Of a DNA stretch of 5,532 nucleotides, positions 1 to 5,463 are shown one piece after another; within the stretch, counting starts at the first letter, position 1; every line of letters begins with the position of its first letter. Where the stretch lies: positions 1 through 5,532 of the forward strand of contig CAJBJW010000350.1 in NCBI GenBank assembly GCA_903953455.1. The letters run 5' to 3'. The notes under the pieces are model-generated. The model was not told where the DNA came from. It saw only the letters and a program-made list of their open reading frames with translations, and ran no database searches. A program made the translations under genes and the position numbers. The stretch is from an uncultured Pseudomonadota bacterium (lineage in GTDB: Bacteria > Pseudomonadota > Gammaproteobacteria > Methylococcales > Methylomonadaceae).

Positions 1-679
1 ATACGACATCTACATTATCTAAATTAAAATAATCATAATTAATTCCCGGATAGGGTTTTATCATTAGAATCCGCGTCGAGAAATCGGGTTTAAGTTTTAT
101 AGGTGTGTTTTTTATAAATAGGCTCTCAATTTTTTTATTTGACGAGATACTATAGAAATCACTACTTAGCTGTGGCGAGCAAGTAATATATGCGCCACAA
201 TGCAGTGTAACAACTTCTGAATTGATGTTTCGATAAGGAACAAAAACGCCGCGTAACTTCTTCTTTATAATAGAATTCACTGCGAAACTGAAATTATCAA
301 GTCCATTAGATCTTATATCACTTAAAGGATAGTGACTTGAAACTAGAAAAATGGGGACATCTAGTGCGTGGAAATAAAAAGTTAAAGCGGATGATGTATA
401 AGCTAGTGTATCGGTACCATGAGTGATGATTATGCCATCATAGATACTCGGATTAGCATTCTCAATAGTTTGTATTAATAATGTCCATACCGAAGGCGTG
501 AGATTTTCACTCAATATTTCATAGGGTTGCAGTGTGGTGAAATGAATTTGTATTTGTGGGTGCCGCATTTTAAACTGCGACAGAAGTAAAAAATGTGTTT
601 GCGTGTCGGTATTGATTTCGCCGTTACAAACACTTGAACCTATAGTCCCTCCAGTAAACACCACTAGAATATTTTTCAT
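1..679 (-). CDS. L-asparaginase, type I-like, cytoplasmic (3' end cut by window edge)
   Basis: The minus-strand frame starts at ATG 679-677 and stays open for 226 codons to the window edge, so the C-terminus is missing (family members are usually about 320-340 residues). The product should hydrolyse L-asparagine to aspartate and ammonia. Seen directly: the N-terminal nucleophile motif TGGTIGS at residues 9-15 (catalytic Thr12) and the second motif HGTDT at 87-91 (Thr89, Asp90), followed by SSHYPLSDIRSNG at 114-126, which matches the family's GSQxPLxxxRSDG segment. There is no signal peptide, so a cytoplasmic enzyme is expected. An AAGGA ribosome site (complement of 689-693) lies 9 nt before the start. 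The lysine that normally completes the second catalytic triad is not evident: by eye its place, in the stretch 161-176, is taken by Cys167. A related amidohydrolase of the same fold, such as a Glu-tRNA(Gln) amidotransferase GatD-like protein, is less likely because the motif sits at the very N-terminus. Confidence 0.88.
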   Translation of the reverse strand, partial: MKNILVVFTGGTIGSSVCNGEINTDTQTHFLLLSQFKMRHPQIQIHFTTLQPYEILSENLTPSVWTLLIQTIENANPSIYDGIIITHGTDTLAYTSSALTFYFHALDVPIFLVSSHYPLSDIRSNGLDNFSFAVNSIIKKKLRGVFVPYRNINSEVVTLHCGAYITCSPQLSSDFYSISSNKKIESLFIKNTPIKLKPDFSTRILMIKPYPGINYDYFNLDNVDVV

Positions 680-749
680 AAATGTTATTCCTTTTTCCCT
701 TTTGCATTAAAATTAGCACTTTATTAAAGCATAACAAGCTCTGGTCAAA
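680..749. promoter_or_regulatory. Divergent promoter region between the asparaginase gene and folA
   Basis: This 70-bp AT-rich spacer must carry the start signals of both flanking genes. Toward the asparaginase (minus), TTGACC (complement of 743-748) is followed after 16 nt by TAATAA (complement of 721-726), a weak sigma-70-like pair. Toward folA (plus), TTGCAT at 702-707 resembles a -35 element, but TATTAA at 722-727 is only 14 nt away, so the assignment is poor. A perfect 11-bp palindrome, CTTTATTAAAG, occupies 719-729 and overlaps both candidate -10 elements. No Shine-Dalgarno sequence is visible before folA. The existence of promoters here is inferred from gene layout; the exact boxes are uncertain. 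Confidence 0.35.
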
Positions 750-1244
750 ATGAAAATATCCCTTATTGTTGCTATGTCAGAAAATCGAGTCATTGGGCGT
801 GACAATAAAATGCCTTGGCATTTATCAGCTGATTTAAAACGTTTCAAATCTCTCACAATGAATTCACCCATTTTAATGGGGAGAAAAACATTTGAATCAA
901 TTGGAAAACCGTTAATTGGGCGAACTAATATGATTTTAAGTCATAATTCCAATTTTAAACCTGAAGGTTGTCTCGTATTTTCTGAGTTAAAATCAGCACT
1001 AGAACAAGCCCAAGATTATGGGGATGAACTTTTTATCATCGGTGGATCAACACTTTATGGAATGGCACTGCCATTGGCACGGCGTTTATATCTAACGCAA
1101 ATTGAAGCGTCATTTGAAGGTGATACATTTTTTCCGAAAATTGATTTAAGTGCGTGGAACGAAGTGGCGTGTGAGCGAATTGTGGACGATGAAAAAGTGG
1201 ATTTTACTTATCGATTTATAACATTGGAAAAGTGTGATTTATGA
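750..1244 (+). CDS. folA: Dihydrofolate reductase
   Basis: This 164-residue protein reduces 7,8-dihydrofolate to tetrahydrofolate with NADPH in the cytoplasm, feeding thymidylate, purine, glycine and methionine synthesis. Its length matches chromosomal FolA (about 160 residues). Visible signatures are the N-terminal strand and Met20 loop with VIGRDNKMPWHL (residues 14-25), Asp28 equivalent to the catalytic Asp27 of E. coli, the MGRKTFESIG cofactor-binding segment (43-52), IIGGSTLY (96-103) forming the nucleotide-binding glycine turn, and LYLTQIEASFEGDTFFP (113-129). The start at 750 gives the expected DHFR N-terminus (MKISLIVAMS) even though no good Shine-Dalgarno precedes it. It is the first gene of a tight operon: its TGA stop overlaps the ygfZ ATG by 4 nt. 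It looks like the ordinary chromosomal enzyme, not a plasmid-type trimethoprim-resistant DHFR. Confidence 0.97.
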   Translation: MKISLIVAMSENRVIGRDNKMPWHLSADLKRFKSLTMNSPILMGRKTFESIGKPLIGRTNMILSHNSNFKPEGCLVFSELKSALEQAQDYGDELFIIGGSTLYGMALPLARRLYLTQIEASFEGDTFFPKIDLSAWNEVACERIVDDEKVDFTYRFITLEKCDL

Positions 1245-1918
1245 CAATAGAGTTTAATTCGACAGCGTCATTAGGCTGTTTAAGAGTTTCTGGTGAAGAT
1301 GCGGCGAATTTTTTGCAAGGACAAATGACTTGCAATGTAATTGAATTAGAAGAAAATAATGGTACTTGTGGTGCATTTTGCAATGCGAAAGGGCGTGTCA
1401 TTAGTACATTTTATTTGCTTAAAACTCAAAGCGAATTTTTATTTATATTACCTAATTCTCTTGTAAGTGTAATTCATGAAAGATTAAAACGGTATAAATT
1501 ACGTGCTAAAGTTGAAATTAATGAAAGTGATTTCGATATTAATACCTTTAATCTACCAAATAATCTTCCCTGGTTGACGCATGAAACGAGCGAAGAATTT
1601 ATACCTCAGTGGCTCAATTTAGATAAGTTGGGCGGCATTAGTTTTACTAAGGGGTGTTACACTGGTCAAGAGATAGTGGCGAGAACACATTATTTAGGCG
1701 AAGTAAAACGTCGTCTATTTATGGCAACGTACGACATTAATGCTGGCGTAATTCATTGTAACAGACCTATTATTGATGAAATTGAAACAACAGTTGGGCA
1801 TGTTTTAAATGCACATGATGGGGTAATGCAGTGTGTATTAAATGTTGATGTGCGAAATAGGTCTTTAAAATTGGCAAACACTCTTCAAGAAATTGTAGTG
1901 ATTAAGGAAATTTTATGA
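1241..1918 (+). CDS. ygfZ: YgfZ/GcvT-family folate-binding protein, compact form (Fe-S enzyme maintenance)
   Basis: YgfZ is the bacterial relative of mitochondrial Iba57. It binds tetrahydrofolate and supports synthesis or repair of certain Fe-S enzymes, including the tRNA thiolase MiaB. The diagnostic motif KGCYTGQEIVAR is intact at residues 137-148, with the essential Cys at 139, and is preceded by the typical EEFIPQ and LGGISF segments (118-135). The N-terminal GcvT-like part is recognisable: VSGEDAANFLQGQMTCNV (16-33) and FCNAKGRVIS (46-55). At 225 residues it is about 100 shorter than E. coli YgfZ (326). From recalled sequence, roughly 70-75 residues are absent between about residue 98 and the FIPQ motif, with smaller losses at both ends. 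The frame is uninterrupted and all core motifs remain, so this looks like a natural compact version rather than a broken gene. Start ATG 1241 overlaps the folA stop, and its own TGA overlaps ctaA, so translation is probably coupled. Confidence 0.92.
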   Translation: MTIEFNSTASLGCLRVSGEDAANFLQGQMTCNVIELEENNGTCGAFCNAKGRVISTFYLLKTQSEFLFILPNSLVSVIHERLKRYKLRAKVEINESDFDINTFNLPNNLPWLTHETSEEFIPQWLNLDKLGGISFTKGCYTGQEIVARTHYLGEVKRRLFMATYDINAGVIHCNRPIIDEIETTVGHVLNAHDGVMQCVLNVDVRNRSLKLANTLQEIVVIKEIL

Positions 1919-2883
1919 ATGAAATAGCGGCAGTGCGTTTTCGTCGACTTGGAATGTTAACCATTTGCGCGGTGTATTTTGTTATTTTAGTGGGCGGGAT
2001 TGTTCGCGCATCTGGAGCAGGAATGGGATGTCCTGATTGGCCAACATGTTTTGGGCAATGGGTTCCGCCTACTTCTGAAATGCAGTTGCCTGCCAATTAT
2101 CATGAAATTTATGCACAGCGTGGTTACGAAAATACACAGTTTAATCCTGTTAAAACGTGGACGGAATATACTAACCGTTTAGTTGGTGTAACGATTGGAT
2201 TCTTGATTTTTCTCACAGCTTGGTCATCGCGCATTTATTTCAAAACAGATAAAACTGTTTTTTATTTAGCAATAATGGCATTTTTTTTGGTGGGTTTTCA
2301 AGGTTGGCTTGGCTCAACTGTTGTTGCAAGTAATTTAAAACCATTGATGATTACCATTCACATGTTGGTTGCGTTGCTTATTGTTGCACTTCTCATTTAT
2401 ACGATTACACGCTCGCAACGCGAAACTTTTGCTCCTATTGACTTAAATGTATTGCCTGCAAAGTTTAGAGCGATTTTAAAATTGGTTATGTTGATGACTT
2501 TGCTACAAATCGCGATGGGAACGCAAGTGCGTGAAGCAGTAGACTTTATTGCGCATGAACATGCATACATTGAACGTCAGTTTTGGAGAGAAGATTTTCC
2601 TGTTATTTTTTATGTGCACAGATCGTTTTCTTCATTGATTTTATTTACAAATGCGTGGTTAGTTTGGCGCTTGTTTCAGCATGTTGACAAAACACATCCT
2701 CTTGTTCGCGCAGGTTTTCTATTATTTAGTTTAATTGTCACTGCAATTTTGGCTGGTGTGAGTTTAGATAGGTTAGGCATGCCGCCGGTAGCTCAACCTA
2801 TACATTTATTGATGGCAAATTTGATTTTAGGCGTTCAGTTTTTTATGTGGATGGCGTTGCGCTATAGCACTCAAAAAGCATAA
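1915..2883 (+). CDS. ctaA: Heme A synthase (COX15/CtaA family), inner membrane
   Basis: CtaA oxidises the C8 methyl of heme O to the formyl group of heme A, the cofactor of aa3-type cytochrome oxidases. The 322-residue product shows about eight hydrophobic helices (roughly residues 12-32, 88-106, 114-135, 143-165, 186-203, 235-254, 266-284, 296-316). The family hallmark is present after helix 1: GIVRASGAGMGCPDWPTCFG (28-47), with the loop cysteine pair C39 and C45. Conserved heme-ligand candidates are H149 in helix 4, H235 (YVHRSFS) and H297 (QPIHLLMANL). The ExxHR motif before helix 2 reads EYTNR (84-88), so Asn87 replaces the usual His. This, plus the QWVPPTS segment and an extended loop ending FNPVKTW, recalls Bacteroidetes CtaA more than the typical proteobacterial COX15. 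Its ATG overlaps the ygfZ stop. A ctaB/cyoE heme O synthase is expected elsewhere. An 8-T run lies at 2281-2288. Confidence 0.93.
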   Translation: MNEIAAVRFRRLGMLTICAVYFVILVGGIVRASGAGMGCPDWPTCFGQWVPPTSEMQLPANYHEIYAQRGYENTQFNPVKTWTEYTNRLVGVTIGFLIFLTAWSSRIYFKTDKTVFYLAIMAFFLVGFQGWLGSTVVASNLKPLMITIHMLVALLIVALLIYTITRSQRETFAPIDLNVLPAKFRAILKLVMLMTLLQIAMGTQVREAVDFIAHEHAYIERQFWREDFPVIFYVHRSFSSLILFTNAWLVWRLFQHVDKTHPLVRAGFLLFSLIVTAILAGVSLDRLGMPPVAQPIHLLMANLILGVQFFMWMALRYSTQKA

Positions 2884-2887
2884 TCAC

Positions 2888-2925
2888 AAAAAGGTCATGA
2901 AAATTGATAAAACTTGCACGACCTT
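2888..2925 (-). terminator. Possible weak Rho-independent terminator in the convergent spacer
   Basis: Between the ends of ctaA and lolD, AAGGTC (2891-2896) pairs perfectly with GACCTT (2920-2925). Two further pairs follow after one mismatch, and the loop is about 17 nt. Read on the minus strand, the hairpin ends in a run of five T (complement of 2888-2892), so it would mainly serve fur-lolC-lolD. The plus-strand side has no T run. The stem is short and the loop long, so confidence is modest. The rest of the 64-bp spacer shows nothing else. Confidence 0.35.
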
Positions 2926-2947
2926 GAATATCAATCATTAAAATAGC

Positions 2948-3619
2948 TTATATAATTAAACCATCTTCCATGTGAAGCACTGTGCCTAGTTTCGCAGCCA
3001 AATCATGATCATGGGTTACTACTAAAAAACTTACCTGTAGCTCTTGATTAAGCTCAAGCATGAGTTGATAAACCGACTCAGCTGTTCGACTATCCAGATT
3101 TCCTGTTGGTTCATCAGCTAAAATTAACGCTGGATTGTTAATCAACGCACGAGCTACAGCCGCACGTTGACGCTCACCACCTGATAATTCTCCTGGTTTG
3201 TGCTCTATGCGATGTCCAAGTCCCACGCGCTGTAATAGTTTTTTTGCCCGAATTTGTGCATTTTTTACGGATTCATTGCCAATTAATAGCGGCATTGCGA
3301 CATTTTCAAGTACAGTGAATTCGCCCAGTAAATGATGGGATTGGTAAATAAAACCGAGTGATTGATTGCGTAGTTTGGCTAGTTTTCCACTATTGACGGT
3401 ATTTAAATTCACACCATTTAGCATTACTTCCCCACTAGTGGCTTTATCAAGCCCACCGAGTAAATGAAGTAGGGTGCTTTTCCCGGATCCCGATGCTCCC
3501 ATGATAGCAACGCGCTCACCGACTTTAATTTCTAAATTAACTCCTTTGAGTACGTCAACATCTAAATCACCGTAACGTTTTACTAAATTTCGACATTTTA
3601 GAATGATTTCTTTACTCAT
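2948..3619 (-). CDS. lolD: Lipoprotein-releasing system ATP-binding protein LolD
   Basis: LolD is the cytoplasmic ATPase of the ABC complex that extracts outer-membrane lipoproteins from the inner membrane and hands them to periplasmic LolA. All ABC elements are visible in the 223-residue protein: Walker A GASGSGKST (41-49), Q-loop Gln93 in YQSHHLLGEF (92-101), signature LSGGERQR (145-152), Walker B LILADEP (165-171) with catalytic Glu170, D-loop, and switch His203 in VVTHD. The HHLL and ENVAMPLLI stretches are typical of LolD rather than of MacB or FtsE, although LolD normally has QFHHLLP where this protein has QSHHLLG. The frame could open 34 codons further upstream (3721), but that extension lies wholly inside lolC. 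ATG 3619, giving MSKEIILKC, fits the family and has GGAAG (complement of 3629-3633) 9 nt upstream. It overlaps the lolC stop by 8 nt, so the two are translationally coupled. It ends the operon. Confidence 0.95.
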   Translation of the reverse strand: MSKEIILKCRNLVKRYGDLDVDVLKGVNLEIKVGERVAIMGASGSGKSTLLHLLGGLDKATSGEVMLNGVNLNTVNSGKLAKLRNQSLGFIYQSHHLLGEFTVLENVAMPLLIGNESVKNAQIRAKKLLQRVGLGHRIEHKPGELSGGERQRAAVARALINNPALILADEPTGNLDSRTAESVYQLMLELNQELQVSFLVVTHDHDLAAKLGTVLHMEDGLII

Positions 3620-4859
3620 AACGTAACACTTCCGCTGGATTAATTTTTGCTGCTTGCCATGCAGGATAAATGGTGGCAAGTAAAGATAAGAAAAAGGCCA
3701 TGCCCGCGATGGCGTAAACATCGGACCAAACTAATTTTGAGGGAAGTTCGCTAATGTAGTAGACGTCAGCGGCCATAAATTGAACATGAAATAATTTCTC
3801 AATTGCTGGGACAATGGTTTCGACATTTAAAGCTAAAATAACCCCACCAACGGTGCCTAGCATTGTGCCTACGATACCAATAATGGCACCCAGTACCATA
3901 AAAATTCCCATTACAGATTGCGATGTTAATCCTTGTGTTTTCAATATGGCAATGTCGCCACGTTTATCGGTCACCACCATCACAAGCGTGGAAACAATGT
4001 TAAAGGCAGCCACGGCAACAATGAGTAATAAAATAATAAACATGACGCGTTTTTCAGTTTGAATAGCGCGGAAAAAGTTGCTATGCGCGAGAGTCCAGTC
4101 GCTGACGTAATAGTTGTTATACAATGCTTTTGAAAGTTCTTGAGTGATTTGTGGGGCGTTAAATAAATCGTCTAATTTAATGCGCAGACCAGATACAGCG
4201 CTTTCGAGCCTGAAGAGTTTTGCAGCGTCGTCAATGTGAATTAACGCCATATTGCGATCATATTCATACATGCCAACTTGGAAAGTGCCAATAACTGTGA
4301 ATCGTCGCATTCTTGGAACAACGCCAGCGGGAGTTGAGTTGACTTGGGGACTGATGACGGTGATTTTATCGCCAACAATAACGCCTAGATAGTTTGCCAA
4401 TTCAGCACCTAAAATAATACCGTATTCGCCAGCGACTAAGTCGGTAAGTTTTCCAACTTTCATTTTCCCAGCAACGTCAGAGACGTTTGCTTCATTTTCC
4501 GGTAAAACACCGCTTAACATCGTCCCACTGACGCGGCGTTCTGCGTTAATCATGACTTGACCGTTTATAAAGGGGGCGGTACCTTGGATATGGGGATAAT
4601 CAACGAGTTTTTGGTCAAGTTCCTGCCAATTTTCTAGTTGACCGGATTGCCCTGTGATTGTCGCATGTGAAGTCATTCCTAAAATGCGTTGTCGCAATTC
4701 GTCCTCAAAGCCGTTCATTACGGATAAAACAGTAATTAATGCCGTTACACCTAATGCAATACCTAAAACGGAGGTCAGGGTAATAAATGAAATAAATTGT
4801 GTGCGTCGTTTTGCGCGGGTATAGCGCAAACCTATATAAAAAATAAGTGGTTTAAACAT
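3612..4859 (-). CDS. lolC: Lipoprotein-releasing system permease LolC (LolC/LolE/LolF family)
   Basis: This is the inner-membrane permease partner of LolD. The 415-residue protein has the family layout: an N-terminal FIGLRY-like start (YIGLRYTRAKRR, 8-19), a first membrane helix (about 22-47) ending in VLSVMNGFEDEL, a large periplasmic MacB-type domain (about 48-268), then three helices (about 272-297, 316-343, 378-400) and the closing PAWQAAKINPAEVLRYE. The segment TPAGVVPRMRRFTVIGTF (176-193) corresponds to the LolC hook hairpin that recruits LolA. The length is close to LolC/LolE (about 400-415). The start at 4859 aligns with LolC N-termini, but no Shine-Dalgarno is evident. It begins 25 nt after the fur stop and overlaps lolD by 8 nt. 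No lolE follows lolD, so this may be the single, homodimeric LolF-type permease; that is inference, since a second copy could lie elsewhere. Confidence 0.93.
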   Translation of the reverse strand: MFKPLIFYIGLRYTRAKRRTQFISFITLTSVLGIALGVTALITVLSVMNGFEDELRQRILGMTSHATITGQSGQLENWQELDQKLVDYPHIQGTAPFINGQVMINAERRVSGTMLSGVLPENEANVSDVAGKMKVGKLTDLVAGEYGIILGAELANYLGVIVGDKITVISPQVNSTPAGVVPRMRRFTVIGTFQVGMYEYDRNMALIHIDDAAKLFRLESAVSGLRIKLDDLFNAPQITQELSKALYNNYYVSDWTLAHSNFFRAIQTEKRVMFIILLLIVAVAAFNIVSTLVMVVTDKRGDIAILKTQGLTSQSVMGIFMVLGAIIGIVGTMLGTVGGVILALNVETIVPAIEKLFHVQFMAADVYYISELPSKLVWSDVYAIAGMAFFLSLLATIYPAWQAAKINPAEVLRYE

Positions 4860-4884
4860 GAAGAATCAACAAGTTAAAAAGCAA

Positions 4885-5331
4885 TTATGCTTTTGGGTTA
4901 GATGGGAGTTTGCGGCAGTTGCTACAAAAACCATAGAGGTAAAAATTGTGATCGGTGAGTTCATAACCAAAACTTTCAGCAATTTCACGTTGTCTGCTTT
5001 CAATAAACTCATCATGAAACTCATCAACTTTACCGCATTTTACGCAAACAAGATGATCATGATGCCCGCCATTGTCGAGTTCGAAAACGGAGTTTCCTCC
5101 CTCAAAATGATGACGTGTTACAAGGCCAGCGGCTTCAAATTGTGTTAGAACACGATAGACAGTGGCTAGTCCAATATCTTCGTTTTCACTCAACAGAATT
5201 TTATACAGTTTTTCAGCTGTAAAATGACGTTCATTAGCTTGTTTTTCTAAAATTTGTAGAATTTTGATTCGTGGTGCGGTAATTTTTAAACCCGCATTTT
5301 TGAGTTCGTGGTTTTCTTGATTTTCCACCAT
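4885..5331 (-). CDS. fur: Ferric uptake regulator Fur
   Basis: Fur is the Fe(II)-responsive dimeric transcription regulator that represses iron uptake genes when iron is plentiful. The 148-residue protein matches the usual length. Seen directly: GLKITAPRIKILQIL (14-28) and the DNA-recognition region IGLATVYRVLTQFEAAGLV (53-71) in the winged-helix domain; EGGNSVFEL (77-85); the metal-binding HHDH (90-93); structural zinc cysteines C96-x2-C99, plus a second pair C136-x2-C139; and conserved ESRQREIAE (111-119). These features favour Fur over Zur or PerR. The ATG at 5331 is preceded by AGGAAG only 2 nt away; the next codon is GTG, which would give a more usual 5-nt spacing, so the real start could be either. 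It is divergent from the bamE-like gene and precedes lolC by 25 nt with no terminator in the gap. No convincing Fur box was found in its upstream region. Confidence 0.97.
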   Translation of the reverse strand: MVENQENHELKNAGLKITAPRIKILQILEKQANERHFTAEKLYKILLSENEDIGLATVYRVLTQFEAAGLVTRHHFEGGNSVFELDNGGHHDHLVCVKCGKVDEFHDEFIESRQREIAESFGYELTDHNFYLYGFCSNCRKLPSNPKA

Positions 5332-5353
5332 AGCTTCCTAGAAAGAAATGTAA

Positions 5354-5458
5354 TTTTGGGTATTGTAACTTTTTTTTAAACGCAAGCGCATGACTGTTTC
5401 GTTGATTTACCGTAGAATTTGCGACATTCTTCTAAATTTTATCTGAATTTACCCAAAA
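5354..5458. repeat. 9-bp inverted repeat (TTTTGGGTA...TACCCAAAA) flanking the fur-bamE spacer
   Basis: TTTTGGGTA at 5354-5362 is the exact reverse complement of TACCCAAAA at 5450-5458, with 87 nt between. Because the flanking genes diverge, each reads TACCCAAAA in its own sense direction: about 22 nt before the fur ATG and 5 nt before the bamE ATG. The copy on the fur side abuts the candidate -10 box. Whether it is a transcription-start element, an operator or coincidence cannot be told from one locus. Confidence 0.45.
5362..5367 (-). promoter_or_regulatory. fur: Candidate -10 element of the fur promoter
   Basis: On the minus strand TACAAT (complement of 5362-5367) matches the sigma-70 -10 consensus in five of six positions and would give a leader of roughly 25 nt before fur. 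It is preceded by an A8 tract (complement of 5370-5377). The nearest -35-like hexamer, TTGCGT, is only 12 nt away, which is too short, and the hexamer at 17 nt is poor, so recognition may depend on the A-tract or an activator. Confidence 0.4.
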
Positions 5459-5463
5459 CTCTC

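Noticed and set aside
1216..1401. Minus-strand open frame of 61 codons across folA/ygfZ
   Set aside because: It is fully covered by two well-supported plus-strand genes and has no start signal or family resemblance.
1241..1918. ygfZ as a pseudogene because it is short
   Set aside because: The frame is continuous, the catalytic motif is intact and both ends are precisely coupled to neighbours, which fits a functional compact protein better than decay.
1902..2182. Short open frames on both strands across the start of ctaA (minus 1902-2096, plus 2000-2182)
   Set aside because: Both are shadows of ctaA, which carries the COX15/CtaA hallmarks in its own frame.
2926..2943. Fur-box-like AT-rich stretch with TCAATCATTA in the convergent spacer
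   Set aside because: It matches the 19-bp Fur consensus poorly and lies downstream of both flanking genes, where an operator would have no promoter to control.
3620..3721. 34-codon N-terminal extension of lolD
   Set aside because: It is encoded entirely within lolC, LolD proteins begin close to MSKEIILKC, and a ribosome site is found before the internal ATG at 3619.
3814..4062. Plus-strand open frame of 82 codons opposite lolC
   Set aside because: It is antisense to the membrane region of lolC. Its composition (many Thr, Ile, Pro) is what results from reading the reverse of hydrophobic codons.
4858..5148. Plus-strand open frame of 96 codons opposite fur
   Set aside because: It lies almost wholly antisense to fur, whose motifs are unambiguous, and its translation shows no recognisable domain or ribosome site.
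5332..5463. Fur autoregulatory box in the fur-bamE spacer
   Set aside because: I searched for GATAAT-type repeats and found only a weak GATAAAATTTAG stretch on the minus strand, not enough to call.
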